A DNA stretch of 64,000 nucleotides from Actinacidiphila bryophytorum (GTDB lineage: Bacteria; Actinomycetota; Actinomycetes; Streptomycetales; Streptomycetaceae): assembly GCF_016916835.1 (NCBI RefSeq), contig NZ_JAFFIX010000001.1, positions 124,001 to 188,000 on the forward strand, written 5' to 3'. The notes beneath the pieces were generated by a model. That model had not been told where the DNA came from. It saw only the letters and a list, made by a program, of their open reading frames with translations, and did no database searches. Numbering within the stretch: position 1 is the stretch's first letter; each line of letters begins with the position of its first letter. Below are positions 35,191-43,880 of the stretch, piece by piece. The position numbers were made by a program, and so were the translations under genes.

Positions 35191-36819
35191 TCACATCCGG
35201 AAGACGCCGTAGCCGGGCGCGGCGGGATCGGCGGTGGGCAGCGGCGCGTTGGCGCAGGCGGTGAGCGCCAGGCCCAGCACGGTGCGGGTCTCCAGCGGGT
35301 CGATCACCCCGTCGTCCCACAGCCTGGCGGTGGCGTAGTAGGCGTTGCCCTGGGTCTCGTACTGCTCGCGGACCGGCTGTTTGAAGGCCTCCTCGGCCTC
35401 CTCGCTCCACTTCTCGCCGGCCGCCGCGAGCTGGTCGCGCTTGACGGTGGCCAGCACCGAGGCGGCCTGCTCGCCGCCCATCACCGAGATCTTGGCGTTG
35501 GGCCACATCCACAGGAAGCGCGGGCTGTAGGCCCGGCCGCACATCGAGTAGTTGCCGGCCCCGTAGGACCCGCCGATCACCACGGTGAGCTTGGGCACCC
35601 GGGCGCAGGCCACCGCGGTGACCATCTTGGCGCCGTGCTTGGCGATGCCGCCCGCCTCGTACTGCCGGCCGACCATGAATCCCGAGATGTTCTGCAGGAA
35701 CAGCAGCGGGATGCCGCGCTGGTCGCACAGCTCGATGAAGTGCGCGCCCTTGAGGGCCGATTCCGCGAAGAGGATGCCGTTGTTCGCCACGATCCCCACC
35801 GGGTGGCCCTGCAGGTGGGCGAACCCGGTCACCAGCGTCGTGCCGTACTCCGCCTTGAACTCCGCGAAGCGGCTGCCGTCGACCAGCCGGGCGATGACCT
35901 CGCGCACGTCGTAGGGGGTGCGGGAGTCCACCGGCACCGCCCCGTAAAGACCCGCGGGGTCGACCGCCGGCTCCTCGGCCGGCTGCAGCGTCCAGGGCGG
36001 GGCGCCGCGGGCGGGCAGGGTCGCCACGATGTCCCGGACGATGCTCAGGGCGTGCGCGTCGTCCTCGGCGAGGTGGTCGGTGACGCCGGAGATCCTGGAG
36101 TGCACCTCGCCGCCGCCCAGCTCCTCCGCGGTGACGACCTCGCCGGTGGCGGCCTTCACCAGCGGCGGGCCGCCGAGGAAGATCGTGCCCTGGTTGCGCA
36201 CGATGACCGCTTCGTCGCTCATCGCCGGGACGTAGGCGCCGCCCGCGGTGCAGGAGCCGAGCACCGCGGCGATCTGCGGGATGCCGCGGGCCGACATGGT
36301 GGCCTGGTTGTAGAAGATCCGCCCGAAGTGGTCGCGGTCGGGGAAGACCTCGTCCTGCCGGGGGAGGAAGGCGCCGCCGGAGTCGACGAGGTAGACGCAC
36401 GGCAGCCGGTTGTCGAGGGCCACCTCCTGGGCACGCAGGTGCTTCTTCACCGTGATCGGGTAGTAGGTGCCGCCCTTGACGGTGGCGTCGTTGGCGACCA
36501 CGACGACCTCCCGCCCGGCGACCCGGCCGATCCCGGCGATCACCCCCGCGGCCGGCGCCTGCCCGTCGTACATCCCGTCGGCGGCCAGCGGTGCCAGTTC
36601 GAGGAAGGGGGAGCCGGGGTCGAGCAGCCCGTCCACCCGGTCCCTGGGCAGCAGCTTCCCGCGTGCGGTGTGGCGGGCTCTGGCCTTCTCACCGCCGCCG
36701 AGGCGTGCGGCCGCCAGCTTGTCGCGCAGTTCGGCGCTGAGCGCGGTGTGTGCCTGCGCGTTGACACGAAACGCCTCCGACGCCGGGTCCGCGGCGCTGG
36801 ACAGGGCGGGTGCTGCCAT
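35191..36819 (-). CDS. Carboxyltransferase beta subunit of methylcrotonyl-CoA carboxylase
   Basis: A 542-aa carboxyltransferase with the two crotonase-like halves. The N-terminal half has [36 protein letters not shown] and [15 protein letters not shown]. The C-terminal half has [25 protein letters not shown] and [20 protein letters not shown] then [16 protein letters not shown]. These last motifs are the methylcrotonyl-CoA form rather than the propionyl-CoA form. It is the first gene of the minus-strand leucine-catabolic operon. ATG 36819 lies 31 bp downstream of the large inverted repeat, and 97 bp from the divergent TetR start. Confidence 0.94.
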   Translation of the reverse strand: MAAPALSSAADPASEAFRVNAQAHTALSAELRDKLAAARLGGGEKARARHTARGKLLPRDRVDGLLDPGSPFLELAPLAADGMYDGQAPAAGVIAGIGRVAGREVVVVANDATVKGGTYYPITVKKHLRAQEVALDNRLPCVYLVDSGGAFLPRQDEVFPDRDHFGRIFYNQATMSARGIPQIAAVLGSCTAGGAYVPAMSDEAVIVRNQGTIFLGGPPLVKAATGEVVTAEELGGGEVHSRISGVTDHLAEDDAHALSIVRDIVATLPARGAPPWTLQPAEEPAVDPAGLYGAVPVDSRTPYDVREVIARLVDGSRFAEFKAEYGTTLVTGFAHLQGHPVGIVANNGILFAESALKGAHFIELCDQRGIPLLFLQNISGFMVGRQYEAGGIAKHGAKMVTAVACARVPKLTVVIGGSYGAGNYSMCGRAYSPRFLWMWPNAKISVMGGEQAASVLATVKRDQLAAAGEKWSEEAEEAFKQPVREQYETQGNAYYATARLWDDGVIDPLETRTVLGLALTACANAPLPTADPAAPGYGVFRM

Positions 36820-36850
36820 GGTTCGGCCCCCCGGTGGTGCGAGTGAGGAT

Positions 36851-36894
36851 GTTAGCGAGCGTTAACTGATGACACTACGTTAACGCTCGCTAAC
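36851..36894. promoter_or_regulatory. TetR operator: 16-bp perfect inverted repeat
   Basis: GTTAGCGAGCGTTAAC (36851-36866) and GTTAACGCTCGCTAAC (36879-36894) are perfect inverted copies separated by 12 bp. Each arm is itself partly palindromic around TTAnCGAGCGnTAA, so two regulator dimers could bind. The site lies between the divergent carboxylase operon and the TetR gene and overlaps their promoters, so repression of both is expected. Confidence 0.9.
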
Positions 36895-36916
36895 CGGATT
36901 GTCTAGACTTGATCTC

Positions 36917-37528
36917 ATGAACTCGACGAACACGGCGGTCAGCCGGCGCGACCAGATCCTCAGGGAGGCCGCCCGGCTGTTCGCCGAGCGCGGTTTCCAC
37001 GGTGTGGGGGTCGACGAGATAGGCGCCGCGGTCGGCATCAGCGGCCCGGGGCTCTACCGGCACTTCGCGGGCAAGGACGCCATGCTCGCCGAGCTGCTGG
37101 TGGGGATCAGCGGCCGGCTGCTGACCGCGGGCAAGCGGCGGGTGGCGGAGGCGTCCGGCCCCGAGGCGGCGCTCGACGCGCTGATCCGCGGCCACATCGA
37201 CTTCGCGATCGACGACCGGCCGCTGATCACCCTGCACGACCGCGAGCTGGACCGGCTGCGCGAGTCCGATCGCAAGCTGGTCCGCCAGCTGCAGCGGCAG
37301 TACGTGGAGGAGTGGGTGGCCGTGGTCGGCCGGGTCCACCCCGGCGCCACCGAGCGCGAGGTGCGGGCCGCTGTCCACGGCGTCTTCGGCCTGCTCAACT
37401 CGACCCCGCACCTGGGCGCCCAGTCCAGCCTGCCCGGCCGCGCGGAGATGTCGGAGCTGCTGCGCCGCCTGGCCCTCGGCGCCCTGGGCGCCCTGGACAG
37501 CGCGGCGGACTGGCGGGTAACTTACTGA
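36917..37528 (+). CDS. TetR-family regulator of the acyl-CoA catabolism operon
   Basis: A 203-aa repressor. The N-terminal HTH includes RRDQILREAARLFAERGFHG and GISGPGLYRHFAGKDAMLAE. The remainder is an all-helical ligand domain typical of acyl-CoA-responsive TetR proteins in actinobacteria. ATG 36917 is used; TAGACT at 36904-36909 would place transcription at the start codon, giving a leaderless mRNA. The divergent carboxylase operon, the large operator between, and the acyl-CoA dehydrogenase directly downstream suggest that it senses an intermediate such as an acyl-CoA and derepresses the pathway. The ligand is inferred, not visible. Confidence 0.9.
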   Translation: MNSTNTAVSRRDQILREAARLFAERGFHGVGVDEIGAAVGISGPGLYRHFAGKDAMLAELLVGISGRLLTAGKRRVAEASGPEAALDALIRGHIDFAIDDRPLITLHDRELDRLRESDRKLVRQLQRQYVEEWVAVVGRVHPGATEREVRAAVHGVFGLLNSTPHLGAQSSLPGRAEMSELLRRLALGALGALDSAADWRVTY

Positions 37529-37546
37529 GCGCTTGCTTACCAGCAG
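37517..37546. promoter_or_regulatory. Possible degenerate second TetR operator
   Basis: GTAACTTACTGAGCGCTTGC followed by TTACC overlaps the end of the TetR gene and the gap before the dehydrogenase at 37588. It shares the spaced TTA...GAGCG...TTA pattern with the operator at 36851 and is weakly palindromic. It could extend repression to the downstream genes. The match is loose. Confidence 0.35.
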
Positions 37547-37587
37547 GGAGCAGCGGTCAGTCACCACTCGCCGACGGGAGGCGCGCT

Positions 37588-38745
37588 GTGCGTCGTACGG
37601 TGTTCAACGAGGACCACGAGGCATTCCGCGAGACGATACGCGCCTTCATCGAGGCCGAGGTCGTCCCCGTCTACGACGAGTGGCTGGCGGCAGGCCAGGT
37701 GCCGCGCGACTTCTACCACAAGCTCGGCGAGCTGGGCGTCTTCGGCATCGAAGTGCCCGAGGAGTACGGCGGCGCCGGCGAGGAGAGCTTCAAGTTCCAG
37801 GCCGTCCTCAGTGAGGAGTGCGCCCGCGCCGGGGTCACCTTCGGCGGCAGCAGCGTGCACGCCGGACTGTGCCTGCCGTATGTGATGGCCTACGCCACCG
37901 ACGAGCAGAAGAAGCGCTGGCTGCCCGGGTTCGCCAGCGGCGAGACCATGTTCGCGATCGCCATGACCGAACCCGGCACGGGCTCCGACCTGGCCGGCAT
38001 GAAGACCACCGCCAAGCTCTCCGCCGACGGCACCCACTACGTGCTCAACGGCGCCAAGACCTTCATCACCGGCGGCGTCCACGCCGACCGCGTCATCGTG
38101 TGCGCCCGCACCGCGCCGGCCACGCCCGAGGACCGCAGGGCGGGCATCTCGCTCTTCGTCGTCGACACCGCGTCCGAGGGCTACGCGATCGGCCGCAAGC
38201 TGGACAAGCTCGGCCTGAAGGCGTCCGACACCGCCGAGCTGTCCTTCTCCGACGTGAAGGTGCCGCTGGAGGACCTCCTCGGCGAGGAGGGCAAGGGCTT
38301 CTCCTACCTCGGCCAGAACCTCCCCCAGGAGCGGCTGGCCATCGCGGTCAGCGCCTATGCGCAGGCCGCGGCCGCGATCCGGTTCGCGCAGGAGTACGTG
38401 CAGGAGCGCACCGTCTTCGGCCAGACCGTCGCGTCCTTCCAGAACACCAAGTTCGAACTGGCCGCCTGCAAGGCCGAGGTCGACGCCGCCCAGGCCGTTG
38501 TGGACCGGGCGCTGGAGGCCCACGACCTGCGCGAGCTGACCGCCGCCGACGCCGCGTCCGCGAAGCTGTTCTGCACCGAGGTCGCCGCCCGGGTGATCGA
38601 CCGCTGCCTGCAGCTGCACGGCGGATACGGTTACATGAACGAGTACCCGATCGCGCGCCTGTACGCCGACAACCGCGTCAACCGCATCTACGGCGGCACC
38701 AGCGAGGTCATGAAGTCGATCATCGCCAAGTCGATGGGCCTGTGA
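37588..38745 (+). CDS. Acyl-CoA dehydrogenase, long-chain/isovaleryl-type active site
   Basis: A 385-aa FAD acyl-CoA dehydrogenase (GMTEP-type block AIAMTEPGTGSDLAGMKT; C-terminal QLHGGYGYMNEYPIARLYAD). The usual catalytic Glu position in the xEGT segment is replaced (RIYGGTSEVMK). The Glu in NLPQERLAIA lies where long-chain and isovaleryl-type dehydrogenases carry their base, so that residue probably does the chemistry. The start is GTG 37588, supported by GGGAGG about 7 nt upstream. It lies 59 bp after the TetR gene and overlaps the thioesterase start by 4 bp, forming a short operon that likely shares the acyl-CoA signal. Confidence 0.9.
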   Translation: MRRTVFNEDHEAFRETIRAFIEAEVVPVYDEWLAAGQVPRDFYHKLGELGVFGIEVPEEYGGAGEESFKFQAVLSEECARAGVTFGGSSVHAGLCLPYVMAYATDEQKKRWLPGFASGETMFAIAMTEPGTGSDLAGMKTTAKLSADGTHYVLNGAKTFITGGVHADRVIVCARTAPATPEDRRAGISLFVVDTASEGYAIGRKLDKLGLKASDTAELSFSDVKVPLEDLLGEEGKGFSYLGQNLPQERLAIAVSAYAQAAAAIRFAQEYVQERTVFGQTVASFQNTKFELAACKAEVDAAQAVVDRALEAHDLRELTAADAASAKLFCTEVAARVIDRCLQLHGGYGYMNEYPIARLYADNRVNRIYGGTSEVMKSIIAKSMGL

Positions 38746-39626
38746 GCGAACTGAACGAGCCCCTTGAAGCCCTGCTCGCCCTGCTCGACCTGGAGCGGAT
38801 CGAGCAGGACATCTTCCGCGGGATCAGCCGCACGGCGGTCGTCCCGCGGGTGTTCGGCGGCCAGGTGGCCGCACAGGCGCTGGTCGCGGCCGGCCGCACC
38901 GTGCCCGCCGACCGCGGCGCGCACTCGCTGCACGCGTACTTCCTGCGCCCCGGCGACCCCGGCGCGCCGATCGTCTACCAGGTCGACCGGATCCGCGACG
39001 GCCGCTCCTTCACCACCCGGCGGGTCGTCGCGATCCAGCACGGCCAGCCGATCTTCCACCTCTCGGCGTCCTTCCAGACCGCCGAGGAGGGCCTTGAGCA
39101 CCAGGAGCCGATGCCGCAGGCGCCCGACCCGGAGACCCTGCCGGAGGCCGCGGAGCTGCTGCCCGTCCACGCCGACAAGTTCCCCGACCCCCGCGTGATC
39201 GACCGGCTGCTCGAAGCCCGCGCCGCCGTCGACCTGCGCTACGTCGAGGACCCGCCGTTCCTGACCGCGGGCACCGCGCGCGAGCCCCGCTCGCAGGTCT
39301 GGTTCCGCACCCGCGGCAAGCTCGCCGACGACCCGCTGCTGCACGTGTGCCTGGCCACGTACGTCTCCGACATGACGCTGCTGGACTCGGTGCTGCTCGC
39401 CCACGGCCGCGGCGGCTGGGCGGTCGGCGACGTGGTCGGCGCCAGCCTGGACCACGCCATGTGGTTCCACCGGCCCTTCCGCGCCGACGAGTGGCTGCTG
39501 TACGACCAGCAGAGCCCGTCCGCGTCCGGCGGCCGGGGCCTGGGCACCGCCCGCATCTACACCCAGGACGGCCGGCTGGCCGTCTCGGTGATCCAGGAGG
39601 GCCTGGTCCGCATCCCGCGCACCTGA
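38742..39626 (+). CDS. Acyl-CoA thioesterase II (TesB-type)
   Basis: A 294-aa double hot-dog thioesterase that hydrolyses acyl-CoA to free acid and CoA. The N-terminal hot-dog has RVFGGQVAAQALVAAGRTVP and HSLHAYFLRPGD. The C-terminal hot-dog has LATYVSDMTLLDSVLLAHG with the catalytic Asp, ASLDHAMWFHRPFRADEWLL, and the terminal ARIYTQDGRLAVSVIQEGLV. The start GTG overlaps the dehydrogenase TGA (GTGA), so it is translationally coupled. Its role could be to relieve CoA sequestration during acyl-CoA catabolism. Length matches E. coli TesB closely. Confidence 0.94.
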   Translation: MSELNEPLEALLALLDLERIEQDIFRGISRTAVVPRVFGGQVAAQALVAAGRTVPADRGAHSLHAYFLRPGDPGAPIVYQVDRIRDGRSFTTRRVVAIQHGQPIFHLSASFQTAEEGLEHQEPMPQAPDPETLPEAAELLPVHADKFPDPRVIDRLLEARAAVDLRYVEDPPFLTAGTAREPRSQVWFRTRGKLADDPLLHVCLATYVSDMTLLDSVLLAHGRGGWAVGDVVGASLDHAMWFHRPFRADEWLLYDQQSPSASGGRGLGTARIYTQDGRLAVSVIQEGLVRIPRT

Positions 39627-39796
39627 CGGGCGGGTGCCGCCGGGACGACCCGGCCGTGGCACGTCTCCAGGTTCGGCGGCGCGACCCCGCCACCGATCGG
39701 GCCGGGACCGGACCGTCAGGGCGGGGAAGGCTGCGTCCCTGACGCCCGCCCGCGCACCTGAGGGGCAGGCGCACCGCGGGGACGACGCGGGGCCGT
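39615..39796. repeat. Imperfect direct repeat around the thioesterase stop
   Basis: CCGCGCACCTGACGGGCGGG with its continuation to 39657 covers the thioesterase stop codon. It recurs as a diverged direct copy at about 39750-39796 (CCGCGCACCTGAGGGGCAGG and onward through GGGACGACG and GGCCGTG). The second copy is non-coding and lies just before the convergent kinase gene's end. This suggests a small local duplication. Confidence 0.55.
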
Positions 39797-39839
39797 GCTC
39801 CAGGACGGGCAGGCTGCGGCATGGCGCCCGGAATCGCGT

Positions 39840-41018
39840 TCAGGCCGCCTCGGTCGCCGGGGTGACCGGCAGGGTGGCACGGACCAGGAAGCCGCCGGAG
39901 GCGGCAGGCAGCGCGTCGAAGTCGCCGCCGAGCTGCACCGCCCGCTCGCGCAGGCCCGCCAGGCCGTGGCCGCCGGACGGCAGCGCGGCGGGGGCGGCCT
40001 GCGAACCCGGGCCGTTGCGCACCTCGACCAGCAGGACGCCGCCGGCCCGCCGGACCAGCACCCGGGTCCGCGCGCCAGGCGCGTGCTTGCGCACATTGGT
40101 GAGCGCTTCCTGCACGATGCGGTAGGCCGCGTGCTGCACCTCGGCGGGCGGCGCGTCTCCCGCCTGCCCGTCGGCCAGCCCGGCCAGCTCACCGCGTGTC
40201 TGCGGCCCCGCCGCGGCCACCAGCGCCGGAATTCCGGCGAGCCCGGGACCGGCGGCCAGCTCCTGCCCCGAGGTCACCGACAGCCGCAGCAGGCCGACCA
40301 TGCGGCGCAGCTCGTCCAGCGCGTCCCGGCTCAGCTCGCGCACCGCCCCGGCCGCGGCCCGCGCCCGCGGGCCCTCGGCCGTCACCTCCAGCGCGCCGGA
40401 CTGCACGGCGATCAGGCTGAGGTGGTGCGCGACCGTGTCGTGCATCTCGCGGGCCAGCCTGGTCCGCTCCCGTACGACCGCCTGGTCGGCCGCCAGTGCG
40501 TGCTCCCGCTCCCTGCTGGCCGCCAGTTCGTCCAGCCGCCCGCCCAGCTCGCGCCGGGAGGCGGCCAGCAGCCCCAGCGCGGTCGGTGCGACCGCGAGCA
40601 GCGCGGACAGCATCACCGCCAGGATCGTGTCGGACAGGGTCCAGGAGACGGGGTCGCGGAAGGGCCAGGGGACGAAGTTCACCACCGCGGCGACCAGCGC
40701 GCAGCCGCCGGTCAGCGCCGCCCGCGCGGTCACCCGCCAGGAGGCGGGCCACCGCGTATGCGCCGGGGAACGGCCCGTGCGTCCCGCGGCGATCTCGTAG
40801 AGCGCGCCCATCGGCGAGAACCAGATGTAGCCGAGCGCCAGGGCGGGCAGCGTGGCGGCGAAGGCCGCGAGCGGGAAGCGGTGCCGGACCGGGAGCGCGG
40901 CCGTGCCCAGGCAGGCGAAGCCGAGGGCCACCGGGCCGCCGAAGGAGCGGGTGGCCCACACCTCGGTCGCGGACAGGGCGAGCAGCGCGGCGTCGGGGGC
41001 CGTGGAGCGGAGCTTCAC
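39840..41018 (-). CDS. NarL/DesK-type sensor histidine kinase
   Basis: A 392-aa membrane kinase. Four or more hydrophobic helices occupy about 1-165 with almost no extracellular loops (GYIWFSPMGALYEI, ILAVMLSALLAVAPTALGLL). The HisKA_3 segment ERTRLAREMHDTVAHHLSLI carries the phospho-accepting His and is followed by a coiled helix. The HATPase domain has the N box AYRIVQEALTNVRKHA and the G box GGHGLAGLRERA; it lacks a long C-terminal extension. The GTG start overlaps the response regulator stop by 4 bp. The signal is unknown; a membrane-embedded sensor suggests detection of envelope or membrane state. Confidence 0.9.
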   Translation of the reverse strand: MKLRSTAPDAALLALSATEVWATRSFGGPVALGFACLGTAALPVRHRFPLAAFAATLPALALGYIWFSPMGALYEIAAGRTGRSPAHTRWPASWRVTARAALTGGCALVAAVVNFVPWPFRDPVSWTLSDTILAVMLSALLAVAPTALGLLAASRRELGGRLDELAASREREHALAADQAVVRERTRLAREMHDTVAHHLSLIAVQSGALEVTAEGPRARAAAGAVRELSRDALDELRRMVGLLRLSVTSGQELAAGPGLAGIPALVAAAGPQTRGELAGLADGQAGDAPPAEVQHAAYRIVQEALTNVRKHAPGARTRVLVRRAGGVLLVEVRNGPGSQAAPAALPSGGHGLAGLRERAVQLGGDFDALPAASGGFLVRATLPVTPATEAA

Positions 41019-41698
41019 GGGCGCTCCGGCAGCCGGGCCAGACCCGTCTGGTGGGCGACGACGGCGGCGGCCACCCGGTTGGGGGCGCCGAGTTTGCGCA
41101 GCACGGAGCGGACGTGGTCCTTCACCGTGCCCACGGATATCCGCAGCTCGTCGGCTATGGCGGCGTTGGGCTCGCCCGCGGCGAGCAGCCGCAGGACCGA
41201 GCGCTCGCGGTCGGTGAGCGTGGCTATGGCGGCGTCCCGCGCACCGGTCACCGCATCCGGCGCGGCATCGGCAGGCCCCTCGCCCAGGTAGCCGTCGACC
41301 ACCGCACGGCCGACCGTCGGAGTGAAGACCGTGCCGCCGGCCGCCAGGATGCGCACGGCGTCGATCAGCGTGCCGACCGCCGTGTCCTTGAGCAGGAAAC
41401 CGCTCGCCCCCGCCGCCATCGCGGCCCGCAGATGCGCACTGGTGTCGAACGCCGTGAGCATGGCGACCGCCGGCGGGTCCTGGAGCGCCCGCAGCGCCCG
41501 CAGCACGCTCAGCCCGTCGTCAGGCCCCGGCATCACCGCGTCGAGCAGCACCAGGTCCGGGCGGGCCGCGGAGACCGCTGCCAGTGCCTGGTGGCCGTCA
41601 CAGTCCGCGACGACCCGGATGTCGCCCGAGGATTCGAGGATGCTCCGCAGGGCGGCCCTGACCAGCGCTTCGTCGTCGACGATCGCTACCTGGACCAC
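41015..41698 (-). CDS. NarL/LuxR-type response regulator
   Basis: A 227-aa regulator. The receiver domain starts [20 protein letters not shown], with the phospho-acceptor Asp in [14 protein letters not shown] and the conserved Lys in GFLLKDT. The LuxR HTH (about 160-220) contains [20 protein letters not shown] and [23 protein letters not shown] 41698 is chosen for the AGGGG about 4-8 nt upstream; an earlier GTG at 41728 adds ten residues but has no ribosome site. It is the first gene of the pair and is translationally coupled to the kinase. Its targets are not evident from neighbouring genes. Confidence 0.9.
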   Translation of the reverse strand: MVQVAIVDDEALVRAALRSILESSGDIRVVADCDGHQALAAVSAARPDLVLLDAVMPGPDDGLSVLRALRALQDPPAVAMLTAFDTSAHLRAAMAAGASGFLLKDTAVGTLIDAVRILAAGGTVFTPTVGRAVVDGYLGEGPADAAPDAVTGARDAAIATLTDRERSVLRLLAAGEPNAAIADELRISVGTVKDHVRSVLRKLGAPNRVAAAVVAHQTGLARLPERP

Positions 41699-41783
41699 AG
41701 TGCCCCTGCCTTCCTCGGCTTCCTTCACTGATCGTAACGAGGGATCGGGGACACGTCAGGTCCGCGCGGACCCGCGGGGGACC

Positions 41784-42587
41784 TCAGGCGGGCAGCGGCA
41801 GGCCCGCGGCGGCCAGCAGATACGCCGTCATCGGCGCGTAGTGGTGCGGCGGCACATTGTCGTCGAGGGGCACCGTCACCAGGAGGCTGCCCTCGGCCTC
41901 GCCGACGAAGAGCGCCGGGTCGTTGCAGTCGGCGAAGCCGACCGTGTCGATGCCGCGGCCGCCCGCGCAGCCCGCCCAGCCGTGGTCGGCGACCACCAGG
42001 TCCGGCGGCGCCTGGCCGTCCCGCTCCAGCGCGGCAAGGATCTCCCGCATCGGGTCCGGCGAGTGGGTGTGCACCAGGCCGCCCGCCCGGTGCAGCATGG
42101 AGACCGCCCCAAGGTGGCGGATCTCGCCGCCGTCGGCGTAGAGGTGTTCGGCCGGTGTGATCAGGGTGCAGCCCGCCGCCCGCAGCGCGGCGGCCAGCGC
42201 ATGGTGCACGGCGTACAGCCCGGCGGGGTGCCCGGTCGCCAGCAGCACCCGGGAGCGGTTCTCCACCGCCTTGTGCAGCACGACGGCCATCCGGTCCAGC
42301 GCGTCGACCGTCAGTTCGGGGTCGATCGTGTCCTGCCCGCTGCGATGCCCCGCGTCCGGCACCACACCGCAGCGCTCGGCCATCAGCTCCAGCACGTCCG
42401 CCCGGTCGGTCCAGCGGCTGCCCAGGTCGAGCCCGAACCAGTAGTAGCGGTTGCCCTCCGCCAGCTCGCGATAGTGGTCGAGGTTGTTCTCCCGGCTGGT
42501 GGCGACGTCCCCGGCGATCCGGGTGCGTATCAGGTGGGAGACGAGGGCGCGGCGAGTGGGCGCGGCAGCGGCGGCATCCTTGGGCAT
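41784..42587 (-). CDS. Conserved phosphatase-like protein of actinomycetes
   Basis: A 267-aa soluble protein. It contains [20 protein letters not shown], a [20 protein letters not shown] segment, [15 protein letters not shown], and [20 protein letters not shown] followed by [10 protein letters not shown]. Similar Streptomyces proteins are annotated as 'phosphatase' from what I recall, and the clustered His/Asp residues could bind metal, but I cannot identify a proven catalytic motif. ATG 42587 has only a weak ribosome site. It is divergent from agmatinase with a 207-bp gap, an arrangement I believe is conserved, hinting at a link to polyamine or guanidino compound metabolism. Function uncertain. 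Confidence 0.7.
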   Translation of the reverse strand: MPKDAAAAAPTRRALVSHLIRTRIAGDVATSRENNLDHYRELAEGNRYYWFGLDLGSRWTDRADVLELMAERCGVVPDAGHRSGQDTIDPELTVDALDRMAVVLHKAVENRSRVLLATGHPAGLYAVHHALAAALRAAGCTLITPAEHLYADGGEIRHLGAVSMLHRAGGLVHTHSPDPMREILAALERDGQAPPDLVVADHGWAGCAGGRGIDTVGFADCNDPALFVGEAEGSLLVTVPLDDNVPPHHYAPMTAYLLAAAGLPLPA

Positions 42588-42794
42588 GGGGACATTGTCC
42601 CGCCCCGGCACGCCCACGTGCGACGTCCCGCGGATCGACGCCGAGGCGTAATAGACACCGCCGATGCGCGGAAACGTACATTTCGGGGACTTCCGGCGGC
42701 GGCGTACGGTCGGCCGGAGCCGCACCGCACCCCGGTGAGCCAGGCACGAGCCACGCACAAGCCACGCATCAAGCCACCACGAAAGGCAGCCACC

Positions 42795-43754
42795 ATGAGC
42801 AGCGCAGAGCCGCGCGGCCCCGTCGACTCCTCGCGCATCCCGCGCTACGCAGGCCCCGCGACCTTCGCCCGCCTGCCGCGCCTGGACGAGGTCGGCGCCG
42901 CCGACGTCGCGGTGGTGGGCGTCCCCTTCGACAGCGGGGTCTCCTACCGGCCGGGCGCCCGCTTCGGGGGCAACGCGATCCGCGAGGCCTCCCGGCTGCT
43001 GCGGCCGTACAACCCGGCGCAGGACGCGTCGCCCTTCGCGCTGGCCCAGGTCGCCGACGCCGGCGACATCGCGGTCAACCCGTTCGACATCGGCGAGGCG
43101 GTGGAGACGATCCAGGGCGCGGCCGACGACCTGCTCGGCACCGGCGCCCGGCTGATGACGCTCGGCGGCGACCACACCATCGCGCTGCCGCTGCTGCGGG
43201 CCGTCGCCCGCAGGCACGGCCCGGTGGCGCTGCTGCACTTCGACGCCCACCTGGACACCTGGGACACCTACTTCGGCGCTGCCTACACCCACGGCACGCC
43301 CTTCCGGCGGGCCGTCGAGGAGGGCATCCTCGACACGTCGGCGCTCAGCCACGTCGGCACCCGCGGCCCGTTGTACGGGCGCCAGGACCTCGACGACGAC
43401 GAGCGGATGGGCTTCGGCATCGTCACCTCAGCCGACGTCATGCGGCGCGGGGTGGACGAGGTCGTCCAGCAGCTCCAGGAGCGCATCGGCGACCGGCCGC
43501 TGTACGTCTCGGTCGACATCGACGTCCTCGACCCCGCCCACGCGCCCGGCACCGGCACCCCGGAGGCGGGCGGCCTCACCTCGCGCGAGCTGCTGGAGAT
43601 CCTGCGCGGCCTGGCCGGCTGCCGGCTGGTCTCCGCCGACGTGGTCGAGGTCGCACCGGCCTACGACCACGCCGAGATCACCTCGGTCGCGGCCTCGCAC
43701 ACCGCCTACGAGCTGACCACGATCATGTCCCGGCAGATCGCCGCCGCCCGCTGA
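42795..43754 (+). CDS. speB: Agmatinase (ureohydrolase family)
   Basis: A 319-aa Mn-dependent hydrolase of the arginase/agmatinase family that splits a guanidino compound, probably agmatine, to putrescine and urea. Metal-binding motifs are complete: [25 protein letters not shown] and [21 protein letters not shown], the last being the family signature. The N-terminal part has the usual [20 protein letters not shown] 42795 follows GAAAGG. Substrate assignment within the family is uncertain because guanidinobutyrase and guanidinopropionase look alike. A strong inverted repeat follows the gene. Confidence 0.9.
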   Translation: MSSAEPRGPVDSSRIPRYAGPATFARLPRLDEVGAADVAVVGVPFDSGVSYRPGARFGGNAIREASRLLRPYNPAQDASPFALAQVADAGDIAVNPFDIGEAVETIQGAADDLLGTGARLMTLGGDHTIALPLLRAVARRHGPVALLHFDAHLDTWDTYFGAAYTHGTPFRRAVEEGILDTSALSHVGTRGPLYGRQDLDDDERMGFGIVTSADVMRRGVDEVVQQLQERIGDRPLYVSVDIDVLDPAHAPGTGTPEAGGLTSRELLEILRGLAGCRLVSADVVEVAPAYDHAEITSVAASHTAYELTTIMSRQIAAAR

Positions 43755-43820
43755 CACCGCCGCCGGATCGGGCGCCGGCATCCGTCGGCGCCCGCCGGCA
43801 CCGAATCACCCGAAGGGATT

Positions 43821-43856
43821 ACGACCAATGTCGCACTCGTGTGCGACCTTGGTCGT
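43821..43856. promoter_or_regulatory. 16-bp inverted repeat between agmatinase and the ABC exporter
   Basis: ACGACCAATGTCGCAC (43821-43836) pairs with GTGCGACCTTGGTCGT (43841-43856), one mismatch, loop TCGT, followed by the T-rich GGTTTGTTG. It may be the agmatinase terminator. It ends only 12 nt before the AGGAGG of the exporter gene, so it could instead be an operator or a leader hairpin controlling the exporter. Confidence 0.65.
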
Positions 43857-43880
43857 TGGTTTGTTGCAGGAGGATGAATC

